A stretch of DNA of 64,000 nucleotides, from the NCBI GenBank assembly GCA_028023455.1, contig JAQFVV010006272.1, positions 5,881,217-5,945,216 on the forward strand, read 5' to 3'. Shown here piece by piece: positions 24,136 through 33,090 of the stretch. How positions within the stretch are numbered: position 1 is the stretch's first letter; each line of letters opens with the position of its first letter. The translations under genes and the position numbers were made by a program. The notes under the pieces were generated by a model, which did not search any database, was not told the origin of the DNA, and saw only the letters and a list, made by a program, of their open reading frames with translations. The stretch is from Epiperipatus broadwayi. Taxonomy: Eukaryota > Onychophora > Udeonychophora > Euonychophora > Peripatidae.

Positions 24136-26199
24136 ATATATTGACATATAAATATAATATACTTATTTTTTAATATTTTATTTTCAAGTATAAAGCATAC
24201 ATGCTCTTATAATATGGAAAATAAGATTCTCATTAAACATATATTCATTAAACACAGTTATACATAATCACAAATGAGTCATTGTAGAACATGAAAAATT
24301 TTTTCAACCTCATAAAATTAAACCCTTTGACATTGGATAAGCTAAAAAAATACTCTAGTGATTGAAAAATATGATGGCCATTTTAGTATTATATTAAATA
24401 TTTGTATACAGTTATCATAGTGCATTTTTTAATTACAGTATGTTATTAATTTCTTCTAAACTTAAAACAAAAATGCTATAATTACAATTTAAATATAAAA
24501 TTAGAAATTATCAAATATGAACAAAGTGTGAATAGGATCTTTTAGTTGAAAAGAATAATGCACTATATTTTTCTACTATTAGGATTTTCTATATATAAGA
24601 AATAGAGACCATTCCATAAATAATCCAATATTTTATCAGTTTTGAACCTGACCAGTATGGAATTTTTTTAAAATTTGGCTCATCAAAATATATTACTCGT
24701 GATAATAAAAAATTCAAATATTTACCTGTTGTAGTTTTAAAGGCACATTTGTTTAAAATTTATGCTCAAATGCAATTACATAAAGAATGAGTACTCAAGT
24801 TAAAATTATGATACTTCAGGAAATAGCAAATTATACCTTTTTTAATGGTTTTTCATATGATATGTAACATCCCTATTTTTCTTTTTTTAGTTTTTAATTT
24901 CAAAGTCATGTGCTTAAGTTTTTGACTTTGAATTTTTCACAAATGTAAATTTTAAATACTTTGATTTAAAAAATACATTATCTTGGCATCATTTATGTAA
25001 AGTTTCATTGTAGTTTCACAAAAGGATTATATTTTTTTTATTTATTTAAAAATGTATAGATCAAAAAATAATTATAACTGATACCAGATTTTAAAATATA
25101 TATATATTATTTTTCAGTTGATTCTACAACAGAATTTAAAGACAAAAAAATTATTAAGAATATTACAAAATGAAAGTGATTTTGGCATCAATGCCTAACA
25201 GTATTTCTGTGTGATAGTTGATGGTAAAGATATATATGATAACCTGATAAAAACAAAAGATAAGCAATAGAGACAAATGTCCAGAAACACTATGAAGAGT
25301 AAATTGTAACACCTTTTCAGTTGTTTATATGAATAAATCCAATATTGACTGTGGAATTTTTTTCCTTTAATAAAAAAGTTCTGCTTGATTTAGTATAATG
25401 ATAATATGGAAAATGGTCCATGGATCATGACTTTACTCTATCACTATTTGTGTTTGAACTTTTTATGAACTCTCAAGCAATTAAACATGTTAATCAGTTA
25501 ATAAAAAACAATAATAGAAAAATAAATTGGTTTACAAAATATTTTTTAGATGCAAATCCAATATCCAGCACTAAGAAGTTCCACAGTATTGCTGAAGCCA
25601 AAGAAATGCAATATGTGAATACAATAATTATTGTTTGTCTTGGATAGTTTTGATGAAGAGGTAAATAGTATAGTGGGACTGACATTCCTCTACCATTAAA
25701 GTCCTATTCGTTTTTAAAATTGCCCAATGGGCTCTGAAGATAAACTTGAAATGCCCATATCTTAAATTTTTATCATAGGAAATTCTAAGCATCTGACAGG
25801 TCAAAAGAATGGATGCAGCAATTGGAGTTTTTCAAAATTATGTTGCAAAGGACAATTGAGGTTGTTTGCATAGATTGACTTACAATGATGATAACATGCA
25901 TAAAGATACCCAATTATATGAGATTTTTCTATATTAAGAATATTTTAAACAAGAATTATATAGACTAAATGGATGTCATTGTATGTATGTTATATGCAAG
26001 GATGTTTGTTGACTTACCCAAGTTCACACCACCTCCACCAGTTGACTTATGTAACTAAATTTTACCTAGTAGTATAACAATATTGTTCTTTGTTTTAAAG
26101 TAGAAATAATGTTCTAAAGTAATTGAAAATTTGAATTAAAATTTCAATTTGTTAATATTTTTTTATTCTATTTGTGTTAATATTTTTCAAAGTTACTTA
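24136..26199. other. AT-rich DNA, nothing firmly recognised
   Basis: The stretch around 25130-25650 is slightly more complex and holds a 75-codon open frame (25420-25647), but it has no recognisable motif or splice context, so I do not call it a gene. Confidence 0.4.
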
Positions 26200-26889
26200 A
26201 AAATATAATCTTATTAAAACAGGCAAAACTGACTATACGTGCAAGCTAGAGTAATCAGTGACAAAGGCCACAAGCCAGAACTAGTCTGGGGATGAGTAGC
26301 CACTAGATGGTGATTTTATGCACAAGACTTCTAGCATCCATTGATTACTCTAGTTTGCAGTGAGTGGCAATATGTATAGTCAGTTTTGCCTGTTTTAATA
26401 ACAGTTATAAGCAAGCATAAGAAATAGTGATCATGTGATGTTTAATGGCTTAAAACCAATCCTGCCTAATAGGATAGTGATGGCTATGGTCATTAAAGAA
26501 CCAAAGACACCAAAATGTATAGGTACTGAACTGAGTTCAGACTTATATGACTATATAAGCTAATGAACTTGGATTGAAAATATTAAGGTGTTTTCAATTT
26601 AAGTCTCATGGTTTTGTAGTTAAGTAGAGATAAAAGGTGGCTGCTGGAGGTTTGCATTAGATCTTAAGATCTAGGTACAGTGCTCTCAGATCCAAGGCTC
26701 CTCATTGACAAAGGCCACAAGCCAGAAACTAGTCTGGGGATGTTGGATGAGTAGGCACTAGATGGGGATTTTATGCACAAGCCTTCTGGCATCCATTGAT
26801 TACTATAGCTTGTAGTGAGTGGCAATACATATAAGCAAGCATAAGAAATGGTGATCGTGATGTTTATTGGCTTAAAATATAATCTTATT
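26200..26889 (+). mobile_element. Family B copy 3 with 16-bp target-site duplication
   Basis: AAAATATAATCTTATT occurs at 26200-26215 and again at 26874-26889, flanking a 658-bp insert. The insert starts AAAACAGGCAAAACT on the minus sense, inverts at about 26262, and continues as 1.4 plus-oriented monomers: hammerhead blocks near 26263-26300 and 26690-26748 are ~440 bp apart. The right end is ATCGTGATGTTTATTGG. A long target duplication with a short 5' inversion is the signature of target-primed reverse transcription of RNA, not of DNA transposition. Confidence 0.85.
26690..26748 (+). ncRNA. Hammerhead motif, family B copy 3 (core mutated)
   Basis: ATCCAA...CTCCTCA, then TTGACAA in place of CUGANGA (C3 to U and G8 to A), helix II GGC-cacaa-GCC, GAAAC, TA, GTC, TGGGGA, TTGGAT. 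Both helix I segments pair fully (TCCTCA/TGGGGA with one G-T, ATCCAA/TTGGAT). The two core changes would abolish cleavage. Confidence 0.6.
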
Positions 26890-28090
26890 GTGAAATATTC
26901 TACAAGTGATACATGATGCATATTTTTTTAAGAACTTTTTTGCTTTCAACATTTTTTGAATTTAGGTTTTTGTTTTGATTTTGAAATTAAAAGCTCAGAA
27001 CCCAGCCATATTTCATATGAGATAAGAGCTTATAAAATAAACTACAATTTGATAATTTCTGTAGCTGTCTATCTTAATTCTAAATTAATTGTTCTTGATA
27101 TAATTGCGTATGAGCATATTGTGATTTTAAATAGCTATAACTAAAACATCTGTCAGGTAAAATTTAAATTTTGAGTTATTTATTATCTCTGTTAGTATAT
27201 TTTATGAGACAAATTTGGAAGAAAATGAAAATAGTCAGGGTATTTTATTCAATCATTTAATGTGGAATGACCACTCAACCAACAAAAAGCAGAGATAACA
27301 TTTAAAATTGTAAATATTTGAGGAAAAAGCATAATGGAAATAAATATAATGAAATTTATTTAAGTAAAAAACAAATTTCTGATTCCTTGTATCCATTGCA
27401 TTCCAAATTAAATATTTAATTCCAATGATATGAGATAGAACAAAAAAAAATATAGTTTACCTTTTTTTAAGCATTGTGTGCAATAATGACAAAAAAAAAA
27501 TAGAGAATTTTTTTATTAAAAATTACAATCCTGAAAAATATTGAAATTTTCAATTATTTGAAAATCTAGAAAAAAATTTTTTTTTATTATGTTAAAGAAC
27601 ATAACCCATTTTCTAAGTGTGCATTTAAATATAAAAGTAAAACTATGACAGAGAATTGACTTTAAAAAAAAAATTGAATGCTAAGGAAAAATGACATTAA
27701 CTTGCATTTTTTAATTTTGTCATCATTATTATTATTCACATACCAATTTTGGTTGTTTTAGATATTTCATTTCTATCTTCATTTTAAAATAAATCTTTAT
27801 AGTATTTAGTTTTTCTTAGATAGAGTTAAAATTGGAGAAGCATCTTCAGCACTCAATAATTAGCAAGTCTGATTAATGTGTTCTTTACTGATTTCTGTTA
27901 GGAGCCTTGCAATGCAACTGATTATTTAATGGCTTTTTAAATTATTCTATTTTCTTTGATGCAGTTAGTTGTGACTTGCATTAGCAGTGAATAATACAAT
28001 ATATACATTTTAAAATTAACAACAATTTTAACAATGTCCCTCCCCCTCTTCCTTGTGTTTTTTTTTTGTAAATTTGTACAATTTCAAAAG
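26890..28090. other. AT-rich DNA; possible intron
   Basis: Mostly A/T-rich. The part from about 27820 to 27990 is less repetitive but gives only short frames after possible acceptors (for example GAG after TTTCTGTTAG near 27900), which I do not call. Confidence 0.4.
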
Positions 28091-28237
28091 AATAGATGTC
28101 GCAACAAGTTTATCATTCCTCATCCCAAGCCTGAAGACATATTCATTTCTAAGCTGAAGGAATTTTGCCATAAGGACAGAATCATCTCGTCCAGATTTTT
28201 ATTTGACAACTCATGGAGCCTGATTAAGCTGGATTAA
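28091..28237 (+). CDS. Candidate terminal coding exon of a host gene
   Basis: A pyrimidine tract (28041-28068) is followed by the first AG at 28089-28090. From there 48 codons run without a stop to TAA at 28235: NRCRNKFIIPHPKPEDIFIS, then a segment containing KEFCHKDRIISSRFLFDNSW and SLIKLD. Codon and base composition are clearly richer than the surroundings. An A/C-mixed 3' untranslated stretch follows, with AATAAA at 28335-28340 and 28350-28355. I do not recognise the protein: it is basic and soluble, with no membrane segment. An exonised or retroposed fragment is possible, but no transposon similarity was seen. Confidence 0.45.
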   Translation, partial: NRCRNKFIIPHPKPEDIFISKLKEFCHKDRIISSRFLFDNSWSLIKLD

Positions 28238-28334
28238 ACAACACCAGCGAACACATCAGACCATCTGGTAGCCTGAGCAACATGGATAACTATTATTTTA
28301 TTTACAATTATATCCTTCTTACATATGTTTTTTC

Positions 28335-28355
28335 AATAAAGTTATCTATAAATAA
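28335..28355 (+). terminator. Poly(A) signals after candidate terminal exon
   Basis: Two AATAAA hexamers, about 100 and 115 bases after the stop codon of the exon ending at 28237. The spacing suits a short 3' UTR, but AATAAA is common by chance in this DNA. Confidence 0.35.
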
Positions 28356-29867
28356 AATCGAAATTTGTTTTATAAAATTTCAAATTTATATATTTAATGT
28401 AATATATTAATCATATCTTATGAATCAATACTTACAATAATAACTAAAATCATTTCTATTTTCACTCTCATATTTACAGCAAATAGTGTAAATTTTATTT
28501 TTTCAATCACTTTAAACATTTTTTTTTTTTATCTTGGCTACTCATGATCCTATGAATATTTATTGTATATTCTAAAATTACTTCTTTGAGAAGGTGCAAT
28601 TCCACATTAAATGAAGTCTGTAATAAGAAAAATAAATAAATATGTTATTAAGTTATTATTTTAAACTTACTTTACCATACAATATGCCTGTGTCATTTAC
28701 TACAGACTCCAGTGCTAAAAAGTCCTAAATCAAAACTCAAACTTTAAAACTTACTTCTGATGCTCTACTGTCAGATAATCATCTGAGTGACTAACCATGC
28801 GATTACTATTATTTTTTTAATATACTATGTTATTTCTTTAATTTTTGATTCAAATTTATGTACATATTAATTTTTTTATTATATTGTGTTTATTATTATT
28901 TTTTAATGAGTGTGTATTTCTGATTAAATAAAATATTACTTTAATAAATCATAATTTATATTAAATAATAAAATTAGCAGTTTGTCTAAATATTAGTTTC
29001 CAGATTAATAATATTGCATCTATATTATATTTTAAGAGAAATTTACACATTTCAAATTATTAGTTTTATTTAGGATTACAAATTGATGGATTTGAAATGT
29101 TATACTAATATAATTTATAAGAAATAAAGAATTTAATGTATTGATCGATTAAAATTCTATAATAAACTTTTTTAGTAAGCATGTCAAACTTGATTATTGC
29201 AATTTTTTTTTTTTTTTAGCTATTAATTTAATTAAACAAATGCATGAGTTATAGGATGTTACATATTAGTATGTACTTGAATACATGATGCAATAACTAA
29301 ATAGATTTTTAAAAAGAATAAAGAAATATTCTGTGGCTCTTCAAGTTGGATCCATAAAAGAACTTGGTTCAGCAATTTGCAGCTTTATACTGAGCAGAGA
29401 TTGGGATAGTTGTGAAATGATAGGAAGAAAGTGTAGCAGCTTTAGGGACAAGAGTTTGAAGAAGAGTGTGGAAAATAAGTTAGAAGAATATGGCTAGAAA
29501 TATAGAAATGAGATATATTTCTTATTGAAGAAATTATTAAGCAAAAAAGGAATTGAAAGAATATATGCTTTTTAAAGTAGAAGGCATTATGATGTGTTAT
29601 GAGTACAGTGAATGGTCAAAGTAAAGAAAGTTGAGAGATGATCTTAAAGAATGGCATTGCTATTAATTGAATGAAGAGTTAAAGGAGACTTGAATATAAT
29701 AGGGTGCAATATTAGATCTGTATATGGCAGATAGTTGATGATATAGTAGTAACATTTGAAAATAAATAAGAGTATACAGAATTGACAATTGGAAAAAGTT
29801 ATTGCATACATGTATATAAATAATATTTAAATACTAGTTTAATGTCTATACTAAACTTAAATGTAAT
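28356..29867. other. AT-rich DNA; 29330-29830 unexplained G/A-rich stretch
   Basis: The first kilobase is simple A/T sequence. From 29330 to 29830 the plus strand is purine-rich (many GAAGAG and GAAAG words) like the sense strand of a decayed LINE, but no motif could be read. Left unassigned. Confidence 0.35.
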
Positions 29868-30245
29868 TTAGAAGGGATTTGAACTCAGACTTTCATGCTC
29901 CCCACAGTAGTCCACTCCATTTTATACAACTGGTGCACATGACCACCTACATGGAAAAAGATAAATGATCTCCAATATACATATTTCATGCTGAACCACC
30001 ATTCATCAGTTGGTTCAGATCACCACCTCTCACACACATATATAATCAGTACTCAGTTTATATTAAAATGGCAAATCTTCAAATTTTAATGGATAGGCTT
30101 CAATCTTCTCCAACCTCCTACATTTCAGCCACCTAGTCATTGAAAATCAGATGATGGAACACTCAAAGTACTTATTGTTGTCATTATTATTGTCATACCC
30201 ATGTTGAATTTAAATGCTGGTTCAGCATGAAATATGTGTTGTGCT
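29868..30245 (-). mobile_element. Family C copy 2 with complete hammerhead core
   Basis: Minus-oriented family C sequence starting (plus coordinates) TAGAAGGGATTTGAACTCAG and continuing through the hammerhead to about 30130. A short plus-oriented piece at 30210-30240 (ATGCTGGTTCAGCATGAAAT) repeats the hammerhead's helix II to GAAA, so this copy also ends in a foldback. Contains GAGTTCAAATCCC on minus, a tRNA B-box-like word. Confidence 0.7.
29966..30022 (-). ncRNA. Type I hammerhead ribozyme, all core residues intact (family C)
   Basis: Read on minus: TGATCT, bulge GAA, CCAA (helix I 5' strand); CTGATGA (30003-30009); helix II ATGGT-ggttc-AGCAT (one G-G mismatch); GAAA (29984-29987); helix III AUA-ug-UAU, whose last U is 16.1; then A17 at 29976; cleavage expected before TTGG; AGATCA closes helix I. 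All positions usually invariant (C3 U4 G5 A6 G8 A9, G12 A13 A14 A15.1, U16.1, H17) are present, 10.1-11.1 is A-U, and helix I has two perfect helices around an asymmetric loop suited to loop-loop contact. The minimal three-pair helix III is the form known from Penelope-like elements and retrozymes. Cleavage has not been shown here; the helix II mismatch may weaken it. Confidence 0.7.
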
Positions 30246-31172
30246 ATTACAAATCGTCACTGTCTGTAAAATTTCTAAGATTACAATAATTACAATGATC
30301 GGTATGAGGGTTCCACTAGGCATATAGCATAGCACTATAAGGAGAAATCACAGTGCATCACATCACATAATAAATTTTAAGGCCTAATCTTACATGGATT
30401 CTGGACACAATAGTTACCAATATTATAAGTGAATTGAAGACAGAGGCATTTAAGTATGGTTTAAATATTTATTACATTCATTTTTAATACTAACTGCTGT
30501 CCCAATTCCCCTTTTCAGAGAACTCCAACTGACTCGATCCAAAATTTAAGATGAAAGAAAAATGTAAATTTTAATTCCATTCATTTTCATTTTTAATACA
30601 GTTCATTATTAAAGTTTTAGATGTGTTTCCCAAGGGAATATGCGCCACACAAAACCTATGAAAGATAGCAATCCAGGTTTATTCTGGAGGCCTGTCCAAA
30701 TAGGTGTGAATTTTAGGTAGACTACTAATAAGAATGGGCAGTATCATGCACCACTCAAACATACATTTCATGTTAAATAATTATAATCAATCCCTTAATG
30801 GATAGCATAAGTGTCCATTGTTTGCTTACAGCTGTCAGATATCCCTATTACATACATCAGGTTCCGATTCCGATGTAAGGTTCCTGTGTTTGCTTATGGT
30901 CGGAACTCTTAACTTATCTTTAGCCCCACCCCTGTTTGTCTTTCCAGATCAAGTAGTTAATATTTATGGGACTCTAAATTGTACAAACATTAAAAAACAT
31001 TCCAATCCCACACTCTATTGTTGAAACTTTTATGTGCAACTAACTTAGTTAATGGAGTCTAGAATTCTATTACACTAATTAGAATAAAAGTTCTTTAAGT
31101 AACAGCTCATATTTACCTTGATCGATCAGCTATTTCACTTTCATCAAGTAGGTACTATCCATTTATATGATT
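30246..31172. other. Mixed-composition DNA, possibly decayed minus-strand gene or element
   Basis: More complex than average. On minus, a stop-free stretch around 30560-30720 reads KFTPIWTGLQNKPGLL and FVWRIFPW, but I cannot identify it. Confidence 0.3.
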
Positions 31173-31367
31173 TCAGTCCTGAACTGCTGGCGTGAATTCT
31201 TTATATTTTGTTTTCCACCAACTCGACATATCCTTGGCTAGCTTGCAAAATTTTATCTTTTTCATAGTTGGCAATTGTTCGGGTGGTTCAATGTATGGCT
31301 GTGAGACATTTCCTTGAGGGGAAAGTTTTCTATGTCCTCTAGCCGGAGAACATTTTCTTGGTGCTGA
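31173..31367 (-). CDS. Unidentified 64-codon open segment
   Basis: On minus, between a stop at 31368-31370 and a stop at 31173-31175, the frame has mixed, coding-like composition: it starts SAPRKCSPARGHRKL, includes a proline-rich EPPEQLPTMKK segment, and ends with KDMSSWWKTKYKEFTP. No ATG begins the segment, so it would be an exon or a piece of a decayed element. No splice site fits clearly at either end. Together with the stop-free minus stretch at 30560-30720 it may be one broken transposon or host gene. Function unknown. Confidence 0.3.
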   Translation of the reverse strand, partial: SAPRKCSPARGHRKLSPQGNVSQPYIEPPEQLPTMKKIKFCKLAKDMSSWWKTKYKEFTPAVQD

Positions 31368-31889
31368 TTAATAATACTATTTAGCAAAAGCTCTGGAGAT
31401 TTTTTTTAAATAAAAGCAAACTCCGCAATTTATTTTTTCAGTGAACAGGATTCAAACTTTGCAGTTTATTTTTAAATACATTTTGACACTTCTAATTTCT
31501 GTCTTTGTATTCTCATTGCATTTTTTTGATCAATTAGTGCAATAGATAAACTCTAGCAATATTTTTAATTACAAATACTTTTTTTTATCTCTAGTTTCAA
31601 CAAGAATTAATTGCAAAAATCTATAATTCTCCCCTCCCTCCAACCCACATTTCCCCAAGAATTATAATAAAAAAAAACTTTTAAGGAAAACAAATCTCAA
31701 GATCTAATTTTATCTTGAATTATATTAAATTAATAAAATGAAGAAATCCTGATTACTTTGTGATAACAAAAAAAAACTTTAAAAAGATTTCAAAGGTAAT
31801 TTATTATTTTAAAATATTTTTATAACTATATACATGGTTATTAAAATAAAATATATGTACATACACATACATATATATATGGGATAGAA
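31368..31889. other. AT-rich DNA, nothing recognised
   Basis: Simple sequence, ending in a TATG/CATA-rich run at about 31855-31880. Confidence 0.4.
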
Positions 31890-32274
31890 GAAAATACCAT
31901 CTCTGTATATTGGAGATCATTTATCTTTTTTACATTATGTGGTCATGTGTATCAGTTGTATAAAATGAAGTGGATAGCTGTAGGGAGCTTGAAAGTCTGA
32001 GTTCAAATCTCTTCTAAATTATATTAGGCTCAGTATAGATAATATACTTGTATTTAAATATTGCATATTCAGCCTGTATTCTGTCCATCCTTCTGTATAT
32101 TTAAATGGACATATTAAGCCTCTGTAGACGAGGAATCAGAATAATTTAAAGTCAACATGGGTATGATAATAACATTGGCATCAATGAGGTTGGAGAAGAT
32201 TGAAGCCTATCAATTAAAGTACAAAGATTTGCTATCTTATATAAACTGCACTGATTATATATATGTGTGGGGGA

Positions 32275-32331
32275 TGATCTGGATCAAGTGATGAGTGCTG
32301 ATTCAGCACAAAATATATCTATTGGAAATCA
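32275..32331 (+). ncRNA. Hammerhead motif, family C copy 3 (core mutated)
   Basis: TGATCT, gga, TCAA, GTGATGA (C3 to G), helix II GTGCT-gattc-AGCAC (five perfect pairs), AAAA for GAAA, TATATCTA, TTGG, AAATCA. Architecture is fully recognisable; two core changes should inactivate it. Confidence 0.55.
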
Positions 32332-32347
32332 TTTTCACATGTATGTG

Positions 32348-32416
32348 GTCATGTGTATTGGTTGTATAAGATGGACTGGATAGCTGCAGGGAGCTTGAAA
32401 GTCTGAGTTCAAATCC
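32348..32416 (+). promoter_or_regulatory. tRNA-like segment with B-box-like word in family C
   Basis: GAGTTCAAATCCC (about 32399-32411) matches the RNA polymerase III B box GGTTCGANNCC closely and recurs in copies at 31998 and, on minus, 29875. A possible A box (TTGGTTGTATAAGATGG, about 32360) lies ~45 bp upstream. No convincing cloverleaf was found, so this is at most tRNA-derived. Confidence 0.35.
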
Positions 32417-32610
32417 CTTCTAAATGTCTATGTATGTGTGTGCTCGGATATACATATGTTGTCAGAGAAAGCTAATCAATTAAATCATTTTTCAAAATTT
32501 CATAGTGATATTGCGATGCATGTAGTGCATAGTAAGTGAAAAAATATTTCTCAGTGAATGGGAACTCTATTAGTATGGCTGAAAACTATTTGTTCTATAA
32601 TGCTATATAT

Positions 32611-33003
32611 ATATATATCATCATCATCAACCATTATCAATCCACTGCAGGATGAAGGTCTTTCCAAGTTCATTCGACCTTTTCCTATCTTTAGCTTCTC
32701 TTCTCCACATCACTCCTACACACTTTCTTATTTCATCCATCCATCTCACGTGGTCTCTTTCTGGGTCTTTTACAATCTCTTGGAATCCAGTTTAAAATTT
32801 CAATTGTTCATCTATTATCATTTCTTCTAGCAATATGTTCAGCCCAACTCCACTTCAGTCTTTTAATTTTTTCAATGAGGTCAGTAACACCTGTTTGTTT
32901 TCTTACGCATACATTGCGTTTTCAATCTCTCTTGTTACTCCCAACATGCATCTCTCCATACTTCTTTGAGTGGTCTGAAGTCTCTGTATTGCTCTATACA
33001 TAT
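32611..33003 (-). pseudogene. 5'-truncated RTE LINE, copy 3 (minus)
   Basis: Minus strand matches the last ~400 bp of RTE copy 2: on minus it begins at the words AGAGCAATACAGAGACTTCA and CATGTTGGGAGTAACAAGAG and passes a segment corresponding to WSWAGHIARR, ending with a trinucleotide tail seen on plus as ATCATCATCATC (32617-32628). It is better preserved than copies 1 and 2 in this part. Truncation at 33003 is followed directly by a palindrome. Confidence 0.75.
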
Positions 33004-33090
33004 GTCACCATTATTACGACTAGTACAATATATATATACATACAAAGAAATATATATATATTGTACTAGTCTTAATAATGGTAACATGTT
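33004..33090. repeat. Palindrome at the truncated end of RTE copy 3
   Basis: GTCACCATTATTACGACTAG followed by TACAATATATATA is repeated inverted ~30 bp later as TATATATATTGTACTAGTC and TTAATAATGGTAAC. Arms are ~33 bp with two mismatches. Confidence 0.75.

Larger units (their letters stand above)
31890..32435 (+). mobile_element. Family C copy 3, tandem plus-oriented monomers
   Basis: TATTGGAGATCATTT near 31902 and TATTGGAAATCATTT near 32320 mark two successive monomers, a period of about 416 bp. Each has the GGTCATGTGTAT word and the GTCTGAGTTCAAATC end. The first monomer starts just inside the hammerhead (at the cleavage site side), and the second hammerhead is complete at 32275-32331. A start at the self-cleavage site is what a unit copied from a processed RNA would show. 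Confidence 0.75.

Noticed and set aside
32380-32416. A genuine tRNA gene in family C
   Set aside because: Only a B-box-like word; no acceptor stem, anticodon arm or CCA-compatible end could be paired.
32558-33069. Plus-strand frames of 90 and 64 codons
   Set aside because: Antisense of the minus-strand RTE 3' fragment.
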